Shown in pieces: positions 1-6,527 of a DNA stretch of 9,576 nucleotides. The notes under the pieces are model-generated. The model did no database searches, had not been told where the DNA came from, and saw only the letters and a list, made by a program, of their open reading frames with translations. The stretch comes from Clostridia bacterium (lineage in GTDB: Bacteria > Bacillota > Clostridia > Christensenellales > Aristaeellaceae): the NCBI GenBank assembly GCA_016295665.1, contig JAEDKS010000087.1:1-9576 (forward strand), in the 5' to 3' direction. Both the position numbers and the translations under genes were made by a program. The first letter of the stretch is position 1. The number at the start of each line of letters is the position of its first letter.

Positions 1-25
1 AAATCCCCACGAAAGGCAGCCGCCG

Positions 26-1678
26 ATGCGAAAACAACTTCTGCTCCTGACCCTGCTCCTGCTCCTGTTCCTCCCCGGTGCCCGGGCCGAATCCCTGTCG
101 TGGACGCAGGCCCCCGATCTCCTGCGCCCCGGCAAGCTGATGCGCCTGACGTGGACGGCCCCCGATGGCGCCACGGTCACCGTGCTGGACACCGCCGGGA
201 ACCCCGTGCTCAGCCTTGTCAGCACCGCGAAGGGCAGCCTGACCTGGGACGGGTCGGGCCTGACCCCGGGCGCGTACGTCCTGCGCCTGACCTGCGGCGG
301 GGAGACCGCCGACCACCCCGTCACCGTGGGCGACCCCGCGCCGGTGGTGGAGGTGCTGGACGCGCCGAGCAGCGCGGTGTCGGGCTGGGCGGCCCGGGTG
401 ACCTGCTCCCTGCCGGGCACGCTGACGCTGACGGACGACGCGGGCCGCACCCTGACCACGCAGGCCGCCACCGCGGGCGAGAACCTGCTCGTCTGGGACG
501 GGAAGCGGGACGGCGCGTGGCTTCCGGACGGCCTGACGGATGTGCGACTGACCCTGACGGACGGCACGGGCTACACGTCCACGGCCCTGTGGCTGGAGGT
601 GCTCCTGGACAATCCCCAGCCCGCCCGGGACGCGACGCCCCTCTCCCCGGACGACCTGAGCGGCGTGACCTGCGACCACGACGTGTGTTCCTGGACGCTC
701 CCCATGGGCGAGACCGACCCCGAGACGCTCTGGCGGGTGCTGACCGCGCCCATCACGGTGCTCACGGGGGACGAGCGCAAACAGGTCAAGGTGCGCCGGG
801 AGCCGGACGCCGCCTGTACGGACTACGTGGGCGAGGTGACCTGCGAGAGCCAGGGCGTGCACGTGCTGTCCCGGGGGGAGGAATGGACGCTGATCGAGGC
901 GTACTCCTCCTCCGTGGAGGGCAGCAGCGTGGCGGTGTGGGCGAAGCAGTTCGCGGGCTACGTGGAGACGAGACTGCTGAAGGAGGTCGAGGTGTCGCAG
1001 GACATCGCGCTGGTGGTGGACAAGCTGCAGCAGCGCCTGTACGTCTGGCGGGATGGCGCGCTCTACGCCACGCTCCTGTGCTCCACGGGCTACCCCACTT
1101 CCAGTGCCCCCTACAACGAGACCCCGGCGGGGGAGTTCGTGACCATCAGCTGGACGGGGGGCTTCTGGTCGGGGAACCTGTACTGCGACATGGCGATTCG
1201 CATCAATGACGGCATCCTGCTCCACGAGGTGCCCTGCACCATCACGTATGATGACATGGGCGCGGAGGTGCGCGACTACAGCCGCTGCACCACCTACCTG
1301 GGCGAGAAGGCCAGCCACGGCTGTATCCGCATCCAGCGGGAGAAGTCCCCGGAGGGGGTCAACGCCCAGTGGCTGTGGGAGAACCTGCCCCGGGGCAAGA
1401 ACGCCCCCGCCAAGGTGCTCATCTGGGACGACGTGGGCCGCACGCTGCTCCCCGCCGAGGACGGGCTGCTCCTGTACTATAACCCCAATGGCGGCAGGAA
1501 TTACCATTCGTCCCCCTGGTGCCAGCTGGTGAACACGCGCTTTCTGCCCCTGACGGCGTTCCCCTACGGGGCGCTGGACGAGGCGCCCTACAAGACCCTG
1601 ACCCCGTGTCCCGGGTGTGCGCCGCAGCTGCGCCGCGCGGAGATCGAGGCCATCAATCTGGAAAATCTCGACCGCTGA
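26..1678 (+). CDS. Secreted L,D-transpeptidase (YkuD domain) with FlgD-like repeats and a Cys/His-rich C-terminal tail
   Basis: Probable cell-wall enzyme that makes 3-3 peptidoglycan cross-links or attaches proteins to wall peptides, acting outside the membrane. Residues 1-21 form a signal peptide: basic start, long Leu run, then ARA before the likely cleavage site. Two FlgD-like beta repeats follow (about 50-90 and 130-180), each with an L-x-W-D-G strand and a DG/PG-Y-L-type turn. An SH3-like segment is likely at about 240-318. The YkuD domain spans about 325-466, with the catalytic SHGCIRI motif at 430-436 (His431, Cys433). The tail (about 484-532) has Y-N-P-N-G-G, His494, Cys499 and a CPGC pair (Cys528, Cys531), resembling an Ada-type zinc-binding module. 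The start has only a modest AAAGG-type ribosome site. It is followed after 27 bp by a nucleotidyltransferase gene and may be co-transcribed with it. The YkuD assignment is firm; the physiological substrate is unknown. Confidence 0.92.
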   Translation: MRKQLLLLTLLLLLFLPGARAESLSWTQAPDLLRPGKLMRLTWTAPDGATVTVLDTAGNPVLSLVSTAKGSLTWDGSGLTPGAYVLRLTCGGETADHPVTVGDPAPVVEVLDAPSSAVSGWAARVTCSLPGTLTLTDDAGRTLTTQAATAGENLLVWDGKRDGAWLPDGLTDVRLTLTDGTGYTSTALWLEVLLDNPQPARDATPLSPDDLSGVTCDHDVCSWTLPMGETDPETLWRVLTAPITVLTGDERKQVKVRREPDAACTDYVGEVTCESQGVHVLSRGEEWTLIEAYSSSVEGSSVAVWAKQFAGYVETRLLKEVEVSQDIALVVDKLQQRLYVWRDGALYATLLCSTGYPTSSAPYNETPAGEFVTISWTGGFWSGNLYCDMAIRINDGILLHEVPCTITYDDMGAEVRDYSRCTTYLGEKASHGCIRIQREKSPEGVNAQWLWENLPRGKNAPAKVLIWDDVGRTLLPAEDGLLLYYNPNGGRNYHSSPWCQLVNTRFLPLTAFPYGALDEAPYKTLTPCPGCAPQLRRAEIEAINLENLDR

Positions 1679-1705
1679 AGGGCGGCGTAAGGAGGAAGGA
1701 ATACA

Positions 1706-2476
1706 ATGGCAAACGCAACGAAGGAGAAGGCCCTGCGCCGGGCGGCGGAGCGGCTGAACGCGGCGGGCATCACGTGGGCTGTGGGCGGCGGCTGGATGCT
1801 GCAGGCGCTGGGGGCCACGCACACCTGGCATGACTTCGACATTCTCGTCACCGAGGAGGACGCGCCCCGGGCGGACGCGATTCTGTCCAAATTAGGCATG
1901 CGCACCCCCCGGGACGGGGACAGCTTCCGCTGCGCCTACCACTTCGACGGCGCGGATGTGGAGCTCTACGCCCCGCCCGTTCTGCGCAACGCCCACGCCC
2001 CGGGCGAAAGCCCCCTGTACCACGTCATCTTCAACGCGGATTCCGTGGCGGCGACGCTGCCCGTGCAGGGCGTGGAGGTGCCCATCATGTACCCGGAGGA
2101 CTGGCTGGTCATCTATGGCCTCCTGGGCGAGGACAAGCGCTGGGCGGAGCTGGTCATGCACTTCCTGACCCACACGATTCCGGTCACCGAGCGCTTCGAC
2201 AAGGTGCTTCAGGAGCCGATTCCCCTGCCCATCTCCGACGTGGTGGAGGTGCTGGAGAACGTGACCAACCGCCGGGAGGAGGACTTCGAGGCCCTGAGCG
2301 CGGCGGCCCGGGCGGGGGAGGACTTCCCGGAGGATCTGGAGTTCACCCCGGCGGAGCGGGAGGCCATGGGCGCGTCCCGTCCGCGCCGGCGCAGCGCCTG
2401 CAAGCGCACGGGCACGGTGGGCGAGCGCCCCAAAAAGGCCGCTGAGAAGCCCGCTGAGAAGGGGGCGGAGGCATGA
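1706..2476 (+). CDS. Nucleotidyltransferase-fold protein (LinB/ANT-like), function unknown
   Basis: The N-terminal half looks like a minimal DNA polymerase beta-type nucleotidyltransferase of the kind seen in lincosamide and aminoglycoside nucleotidyltransferases. Visible motifs are GGGW at 27-30 (compare GGW in LinB/AadB proteins), then HDFDI at 42-46 with the D-x-D metal pair Asp43/Asp45. A possible third acidic residue lies in ADVEL (Asp84/Glu86). Catalytic residues therefore appear intact, but the substrate cannot be read from sequence. Residues from about 150 onward are mostly helical and match no family I recognise. The end (about 222-256) is a basic, low-complexity Arg/Lys/Ala tail containing a 12-bp direct repeat. 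The ATG is supported by AAGGAGG ten bases upstream. The stop overlaps the start of the next gene (ATGA), so the two are likely translationally coupled. Alternatives are a small-molecule or antibiotic nucleotidyltransferase, or the enzyme half of a two-gene toxin-antitoxin-like unit. The fold assignment is fairly confident; the role is not. Confidence 0.75.
   Translation: MANATKEKALRRAAERLNAAGITWAVGGGWMLQALGATHTWHDFDILVTEEDAPRADAILSKLGMRTPRDGDSFRCAYHFDGADVELYAPPVLRNAHAPGESPLYHVIFNADSVAATLPVQGVEVPIMYPEDWLVIYGLLGEDKRWAELVMHFLTHTIPVTERFDKVLQEPIPLPISDVVEVLENVTNRREEDFEALSAAARAGEDFPEDLEFTPAEREAMGASRPRRRSACKRTGTVGERPKKAAEKPAEKGAEA
2438..2461 (+). repeat. 12-bp tandem direct repeat in the nucleotidyltransferase tail
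   Basis: GCCGCTGAGAAG (2438-2449) is followed directly by CCCGCTGAGAAG (2450-2461), differing only at the first base. It encodes the A-E-K-P/G low-complexity tail. The in-frame unit suggests growth by slippage. It may also supply purine-rich sequence ahead of the overlapping downstream start. Confidence 0.7.
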
Positions 2477-3225
2477 GCCGTCTGGGCGACCTGATCCGCA
2501 CCGAGCGCCTGCGCCAGAAGCTGACCCCCAAGCAGGTGGCGCGGAAGTGCGGCGTCAGCGAGAGCTACCTGCTGGCGGTGGAGGCGGGCACCCGCATCAT
2601 CGCCGATGACCAGGCCCGCCGCATTCTCAAGACCATCGGCCTGCGCGACCAGACCGAAGCCGACTTCACCTTGGATGACATCGCCGCCACGGTCGATCTG
2701 GCCCAGGTGGCCCCGCAGATGGCGAAGCCCCGCCCGAAGCCCGCCCCCGCCCCGCGCCCGGAGCCCGAGGCGGTGCGGGTGGCATCGACGAACCCGGAGG
2801 AGGACAAGGACGAGGGTGTCGCCGGCTCCGTGTGGCTGGACGCGCTGCAGTCCGTGCTCAAGCGGGTGCCGGTGATGAACGCCGTGATGAAGCCCGTGGA
2901 CTGGCGTCTGGTGCCGATTCTGCAGGGCCGCATCGAGGGCGCCGCGCCGGACAAGGTGTTCTACTTCCTGGCCCCGGACGATTCCATGCGCGGCTTCCGC
3001 ATCCACGCCGGGGACACCGCGCTGATTGTCCCCGCCCAGAGCCCCGTGGACGGCGCGGTGATGCTGGTGGAGTATAACAGCCACCGCTACCTGCGCAAGG
3101 TCAAGCGGCTGGAGGGGATGCAGGTGCTGCTCCAGAGCTACGACCGGGAGTATGACGCGGTGACCGCCCCCATCTCCGAGGTCACGTTCCTGGGAAGGGC
3201 CGTGCGGCTCGAAATCGCGCTGTGA
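2473..3225 (+). CDS. XRE-family HTH regulator with C-terminal S24 (LexA/CI-like) domain
   Basis: Probable cytoplasmic DNA-binding regulator. An XRE/Cro-type helix-turn-helix occupies about 5-57 (L-T-P-K-Q-V-A-R-K-C-G-V-S-E-S-Y-L then E-A-G-T-R). An acidic stretch and a Pro-rich linker (about 84-100) follow. The C-terminus (about 140-250) matches the S24 LexA-like fold: D-D-S-M at 169-172 with nucleophile Ser171, H-A-G-D at 178-181, and K-V-K-R-L with general-base Lys211. The 40-residue Ser-Lys distance is close to that of LexA. The Ala-Gly/Cys-Gly autocleavage segment of LexA is not evident, since only about 16-20 residues precede Ser171 from the nearest candidate (R-I-E-G-A-A). The usual G-D/N-S-M is D-D-S-M here. 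The gene overlaps the nucleotidyltransferase gene by 4 bp, which suggests it regulates or partners with it. HTH and S24 calls are confident; targets are unknown. Confidence 0.85.
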   Translation: MSRLGDLIRTERLRQKLTPKQVARKCGVSESYLLAVEAGTRIIADDQARRILKTIGLRDQTEADFTLDDIAATVDLAQVAPQMAKPRPKPAPAPRPEPEAVRVASTNPEEDKDEGVAGSVWLDALQSVLKRVPVMNAVMKPVDWRLVPILQGRIEGAAPDKVFYFLAPDDSMRGFRIHAGDTALIVPAQSPVDGAVMLVEYNSHRYLRKVKRLEGMQVLLQSYDREYDAVTAPISEVTFLGRAVRLEIAL

Positions 3226-3277
3226 CGCAATCCCTGTTTTTGCGCGGTATTTTTCGTGATTCCCCCCCGCCGCGCCC

Positions 3278-3306
3278 TTGACAGCGCCCCCAAAACACGC
3301 TATAAT
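3278..3306 (+). promoter_or_regulatory. Consensus sigma-A promoter for the ECF S-component gene
   Basis: TTGACA (3278-3283) and TATAAT (3301-3306) match the consensus at all 12 positions with an optimal 17-bp spacer. Transcription would start near 3313, giving a leader of about 30 nt that holds the GGAGGGAG ribosome site at 3330-3337. This separates the ECF gene from the preceding HTH/S24 gene and supports the ATG at 3343. The leader is too short for a known riboswitch. Confidence 0.9.
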
Positions 3307-3342
3307 CAGCACGATTTTGCGATTGATACGGAGGGAGCCACC

Positions 3343-3879
3343 ATGCTGCTTGGAAATCTTCGCCGGCGGAACCCGGTGCTCTGGATGTGCGTCACCGCCA
3401 TGCTGACGGCGGTGAACGTGGTGCTGAGCATGAGCATCTTCTCGGTGCCCGTGCCGGGGGGCCACCTGTACCTGAATGACATCATCATCGACACCGCCGC
3501 GCTGCTGCTGGACCCGCTGGGGGCCTTCGTGGTGGGCGGCATCGGCGCGTTCCTGGGGGACTTCTTCTTCTACCCGGCGCCCATGTTCGTGTCCCTCGTG
3601 ACCCATGGCCTGCAGGCGGTGGTCATCAGCCTGCTGTCCGCGCACCTGTTCGGCGGCGCGAAGAAGCGGGCCTCCGGCGGCGTGGCGGTCATCGCGGGCG
3701 CGCTCATCATGGTGCTGGGCTACACCGTGGGCCGCGCCTTCGTCTACAGCACCCCCGAGTACGCGCTGCTGAAGCTGCCCTTCCAGTTCCTTCAGGCGGG
3801 CGTGGGCGCGGCGGCGGCGTGGCTGCTGTGCTACCCCCTGAAGCTGGGCGACACGCTGTCCCGCACCCTGCGCAAGTAA
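3343..3879 (+). CDS. ECF transporter S component (HmpT/riboflavin-type family), substrate unknown
   Basis: A 178-residue integral membrane protein, probably the substrate-binding S subunit of an energy-coupling factor vitamin transporter. Hydrophobic segments lie at about 11-32, 44-60, 63-80, 90-105, 115-135 and 148-168, consistent with the six-helix S-component fold. The second and third helices carry family-like features: a G-G-H-L-Y-L-N-D loop, then D-P-L-G-A-F-V-V-G-G-I-G-A-F-L-G-D, similar to the P-x-x-G-A-L-V-G-G-I-G-S-x-L-A-D block of HmpT-type proteins. An in-frame extension upstream of 3343 is possible but would run into the promoter, so ATG 3343 with GGAGGGAG is chosen. No EcfA/EcfT genes are in the window, so it probably uses a shared energizing module encoded elsewhere. 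Substrate (thiamine precursor, pyridoxine, riboflavin or other) cannot be assigned. Confidence 0.82.
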   Translation: MLLGNLRRRNPVLWMCVTAMLTAVNVVLSMSIFSVPVPGGHLYLNDIIIDTAALLLDPLGAFVVGGIGAFLGDFFFYPAPMFVSLVTHGLQAVVISLLSAHLFGGAKKRASGGVAVIAGALIMVLGYTVGRAFVYSTPEYALLKLPFQFLQAGVGAAAAWLLCYPLKLGDTLSRTLRK

Positions 3880-3894
3880 CCCGGACGCACATGA

Positions 3895-3933
3895 AAAAGG
3901 CCGGTACTCCCTCATCGGAAGCGCCGGCCTTTT
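3895..3933. terminator. Bidirectional intrinsic terminator between convergent genes
   Basis: AAAAGGCCGG (3895-3904) and CCGGCCTTTT (3924-3933) form a perfect 10-bp stem with a 19-nt loop. The plus-strand transcript ends in UUUU and the minus-strand transcript in UUUUU. It lies 15 bp after the ECF gene stop and 19 bp after the ATPase gene stop, so it can serve both. Confidence 0.88.
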
Positions 3934-3950
3934 GTGTGTTCCCAAAAGGC
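3927..3950. other. Second inverted repeat sharing an arm with the bidirectional terminator
   Basis: GCCTTTTG (3927-3934) and CAAAAGGC (3943-3950) form an 8-bp stem with an 8-nt loop. The left arm is part of the terminator stem at 3924-3933, so the two hairpins are mutually exclusive. In the minus-strand (ATPase operon) transcript this smaller hairpin would be made first. Confidence 0.6.
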
Positions 3951-3952
3951 TC

Positions 3953-4837
3953 TCAATCGTCCTGAAATTCCCGCTCGTGCGCCCGGAAGAAGTCCCGCCA
4001 CACCCGCACCTCGGGCAGCTCCGTCCACCGCCGAACCCGGGCCGGGCACTCGTCCAGATGGTACACCTTCGCCCCCCGCATCCCGAGGAGCAGCGGCGAG
4101 TGCGTGGCAATCACCAGCTGGCAGTCGAAGAACCGGACGCTCTCCTCCAGGTACTGAACCAGCGCCAGCTGCTTTTCCGGGGACAAACTGTTCTCCGGCT
4201 CGTCCAGCAGGTACAGCCCCCCGTCCCGCAGCTTCTCCTGAAAGTACATCAGCGCGCTCTCCCCGTTGGAGTGCTCCCGGGCGTTGCGCATCAGCCGCTC
4301 CCGCACGTATTTCGACTGGGTGGTGTGCCGTGCCCGGTTCATGTCCCGCAGCGTCTCGTAGTCGTCCATGGAGCGCAGCTGGAAGCGGAACTCGTGCCCG
4401 GGCCTTGTGTCATTGAAGCGGCTGTAGTCCTCGAACAGCTCCTCCCGCTTCCGGTCGATGCCCTGGTTGATGGCCCTGAGGTTCAGCATGAAGTCAAACA
4501 CGTCGTCGCTGGTGATGATGCGGCTCCCCCCGGGCACCTCCCCGCGCACCTGCGCCTCGCACATCCCGGTGTACGCCGAAAAGAAGTCCGTCCGGTTGCA
4601 GAGCGTGTCGCGTAGAAGTCCCAGCTTCTCCGCCATCACGTTCAGCGCCGTGGACTTGCCGCACCCGTTCCCCCCGCACAGCACGGTCACCGGCTCGAAG
4701 TCCAGCCGGGTAAGGCCGCACCGCCCCAGCACCTGAAACGGGTAGTAGCTGTCGTAGCAGGTGCGCCTGACCTCCCGGATGAAGAACTCCGTCTCCTGCT
4801 CCGCGTCGGGGAAGGTGAAGGAGGTCAGGTACATCAT
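3953..4837 (-). CDS. Stand-alone AAA/ABC-type ATPase (predicted ATPase, COG3910-like)
   Basis: A 294-residue soluble ATPase with the full ABC/SMC-like motif set and no membrane segment. Walker A is G-G-N-G-C-G-K-S-T at 55-63. An S-N-G-E-S signature-like motif lies at 190-194. Walker B is Y-L-L-D-E-P-E-N-S-L-S at 209-219 (Asp212, Glu213). The switch His is in A-T-H-S (His246). The short insert between Walker A and the signature lacks the long coiled coil of Rad50/SMC proteins. Similar single-domain predicted ATPases are widespread and mostly uncharacterised; OLD-like nucleases share the ATPase part, but no TOPRIM domain is present here. The start overlaps the GNAT stop by 4 bp (ATGA), with GGAG upstream, so it is the last gene of the aldolase-GNAT-ATPase operon. 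Role unknown. Confidence 0.82.
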   Translation of the reverse strand: MMYLTSFTFPDAEQETEFFIREVRRTCYDSYYPFQVLGRCGLTRLDFEPVTVLCGGNGCGKSTALNVMAEKLGLLRDTLCNRTDFFSAYTGMCEAQVRGEVPGGSRIITSDDVFDFMLNLRAINQGIDRKREELFEDYSRFNDTRPGHEFRFQLRSMDDYETLRDMNRARHTTQSKYVRERLMRNAREHSNGESALMYFQEKLRDGGLYLLDEPENSLSPEKQLALVQYLEESVRFFDCQLVIATHSPLLLGMRGAKVYHLDECPARVRRWTELPEVRVWRDFFRAHEREFQDD

Positions 4838-5403
4838 GGGCTCGTCTCCTCGATTTCCAGCACCCGCCGCGTGTCCGCCGGCGCGTGGAGGTACCGGGAC
4901 GCCACCACGTCGTCCCCGTAGTATTCCCCGTTCCGCTTGAACCCGAGGGTCATGTACAGCTTGGTGCCCTCGTCGGAGAGGGGGAAGATGGACGTCCAGA
5001 CCTGCTGGGCGGGCCCGAGGGGCTCCGTGTGCAGGTAGGCCAGCACCAGCTCCAGCACCACGCGCTCAAACCCCCGGTCAAGCCACTTTTCGTCCAGCAT
5101 GAAGGGCCACAGGTGGTAGTTGCCGTCCGAGACCGGGGGCTCCTTGGGCCTGATGCGCCCGTACCCGATCCGCACGAGCCCCACCAGCGTCTGCTCCGCG
5201 TAGATGGCGAAGGGCAGGATGCGCTTGCCCTGCTGCTGGGCCACGTACGCCTCGGCGAGGCTGACCGCGTTGCTCTTGACGTACAGGGTGTGGGGGTATT
5301 TGACCTGCATCCGGACAACCGCGTCCAGGTTGCTGAAGTCAATGGTGCGCAGCGTGATGTGGAGGTCGTCGTCCCACTCCCGCCGGAAGCCGATGGTGGT
5401 CAT
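4834..5403 (-). CDS. GNAT-family N-acetyltransferase (BltD/SAT-like)
   Basis: A 189-residue probable acetyl-CoA-dependent N-acetyltransferase. The core at about 65-170 follows GNAT order: a beta strand I-L-P-F-A-I-Y then L-V-G-L-V-R-I-G-Y (beta 2-3), then Y-H-L-W-P-F-M-L-D-E-K-W at 96-107, which closely resembles the L-W-R-F-M-I-D strand of spermine/spermidine acetyltransferases such as BltD. The acetyl-CoA pyrophosphate loop, normally Q/R-x-x-G-x-G/A, reads L-D-R-G-F-E-R (108-114), so the last Gly is replaced by Glu113. The L-Y-M-T-L-G-F-K-R-N-G-E block at 149-160 is the usual C-terminal GNAT signature. ATG 5403 is preferred over the longer in-frame start at 5460 because it follows an AAGGGGGTG ribosome site and lies 13 bp after the aldolase stop, whereas 5460 lies inside the aldolase gene. 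The substrate is unknown. Confidence 0.8.
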   Translation of the reverse strand: MTTIGFRREWDDDLHITLRTIDFSNLDAVVRMQVKYPHTLYVKSNAVSLAEAYVAQQQGKRILPFAIYAEQTLVGLVRIGYGRIRPKEPPVSDGNYHLWPFMLDEKWLDRGFERVVLELVLAYLHTEPLGPAQQVWTSIFPLSDEGTKLYMTLGFKRNGEYYGDDVVASRYLHAPADTRRVLEIEETSP

Positions 5404-5416
5404 CCCCGCACCCCCT

Positions 5417-6442
5417 TCACAGCGCCCGCACGGCCCCGATGAACCGCTCGACCATCTCATCGGTGGTCGCCCAGGACGTGCACACCCGCATCGCCACGTG
5501 CCCCGCGTCCACGCGCCCCTGCCTCTCCAGCACGAAGTCCCGCCCGAGGGCCTCGGCCTGCGCGTCCGTCAGGATGGGGAACTGCTGGTTGGTGGGGGAG
5601 GGGCAGGTGAAGGGGATGCCCTGGTCAATGAACGCGTCCCGGATGCGCAGCGCCTGCCGCACGGCCCGCCCGGCGATGTCAAAGTACAGCCCATTTTCCA
5701 TCAGCGCCTCGAACTGAATGCCCAGCAGCCGCCCCTTGGCGAGCATACCGCCCCGCTGCTTGATGGCATAGCGGAAGCGCGTGGCGAGGGCGGGGCACCG
5801 GATGACCACCGCTTCCCCGAACAGCGCGCCCACCTTGGTGCCGCCGACGGTGAACACGTCGCAGTGCTCCGCCAGCTGGGCGGGGGTCATGTCGCACCCC
5901 GGCGCCGCCAACGCGTACCCCAGCCGCGCCCCGTCCACGAACAGCAGAAGGCCCAGTTCCCGGCACGTGTCGTGCAGCGCGCCCAGCTCCCGCAGGGAGT
6001 ACAGCGTGCCCACCTCGGTGCTCATGGACACGTAGACCATCCCGGGCCGCACCACGTGCTCGTCGTCCCCCTGAAGCCGCACAGCCTCCGCGACCTGTTC
6101 CGCGGTGATTTTGCCCTCACGCCCCGGCAGGGCCAGCACCTTGTGTCCGCTGGCCTCAATCGCGCCGGTCTCGTGGACGTTGATGTGTCCCGTCTCCGCG
6201 CAGAGCACGCCCTCCCAGGGCCTGAGGGCGGCGGAGATGATGGTGGTGTTGGCCTGGGTGCCGCCCACGAGGAAGTGGACAGCGGCGTCCGGGCAGGCGA
6301 AGGTCTCCCGGATGAGCCGGGCGGCGTTTTCGCAGTGGGGGTCAAGGCCGTAGCCGGGGTTCTGCTCCAGATTCGTGTCGCAGAGCGCCCGGAGCACCGC
6401 CGGATGGCACCCCTCCAGATAGTCACAGTTGAGCCGAATCAT
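5417..6442 (-). CDS. Low-specificity L-threonine aldolase-like PLP enzyme
   Basis: A 341-residue fold-type I PLP enzyme of the beta-eliminating lyase/threonine aldolase family, expected to split L-threonine or L-allo-threonine to glycine and acetaldehyde. Features: N-P-G-Y-G-L-D-P near 28-35, an F-L-V-G-G-T-Q-A-N phosphate-binding segment (about 57-65), the E-T-G-H-I-N-V-H-E-T-G ring-stacking His block (about 83-93), D-G-A-R-L with Asp170 contacting the PLP pyridine nitrogen, and the Schiff-base Lys203 in T-V-G-G-T-K-V-G-A-L-F-G-E. The sequence is closer to the Gram-positive G-T-K-x-G-A-L-F-G-E branch than to E. coli LtaE. ATG 6442 is chosen because AAGGAGCG lies just upstream; seven extra residues are possible from 6463. 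It is first of a three-gene cluster with the GNAT and ATPase genes. A hairpin sits in its leader. Confidence 0.9.
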   Translation of the reverse strand: MIRLNCDYLEGCHPAVLRALCDTNLEQNPGYGLDPHCENAARLIRETFACPDAAVHFLVGGTQANTTIISAALRPWEGVLCAETGHINVHETGAIEASGHKVLALPGREGKITAEQVAEAVRLQGDDEHVVRPGMVYVSMSTEVGTLYSLRELGALHDTCRELGLLLFVDGARLGYALAAPGCDMTPAQLAEHCDVFTVGGTKVGALFGEAVVIRCPALATRFRYAIKQRGGMLAKGRLLGIQFEALMENGLYFDIAGRAVRQALRIRDAFIDQGIPFTCPSPTNQQFPILTDAQAEALGRDFVLERQGRVDAGHVAMRVCTSWATTDEMVERFIGAVRAL

Positions 6443-6461
6443 GGCCAATCGCTCCTTACGC

Positions 6462-6491
6462 AAAATGCAGCGTCCCGGGAAGGAACGCTGC
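6462..6491 (-). terminator. Hairpin with short U-run between the CD1247-type gene and the aldolase
   Basis: On the minus strand GCAGCGTTCC (6491-6482) pairs with GGGACGCTGC (6476-6467) with one T-G wobble and a 5-nt loop. It is followed by ATTTT at 6466-6462. The stem is strong but the U-run is only four long. It ends about four bases before the aldolase ribosome site, so it could terminate the upstream transcript, act as an attenuator, or only separate messages. No convincing promoter lies between it and the aldolase start. Confidence 0.6.
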
Positions 6492-6527
6492 GGATGGTGT
6501 TCGTTGACTGCCCGTCAGGGCTCCCTG

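Noticed and set aside
100..1209. A 369-codon plus-strand frame inside the L,D-transpeptidase gene
   Set aside because: Composition is Arg/Gly/Pro/Ala repeats typical of an out-of-frame GC-rich reading; the YkuD frame holds the motifs.
3226..3277. Possible terminator after the HTH/S24 gene (T-runs near 3236-3255)
   Set aside because: T-runs are present but no convincing stem of six or more pairs precedes them, so the end of that transcript is left unassigned.
2209..4110. A 633-codon open frame on the minus strand across the nucleotidyltransferase, HTH/S24 and ECF genes
   Set aside because: It is antisense to three well-supported genes, crosses their promoter and terminator, and its product is low-complexity His/Arg/Gly-rich, as expected from the reverse of GC-rich coding DNA.
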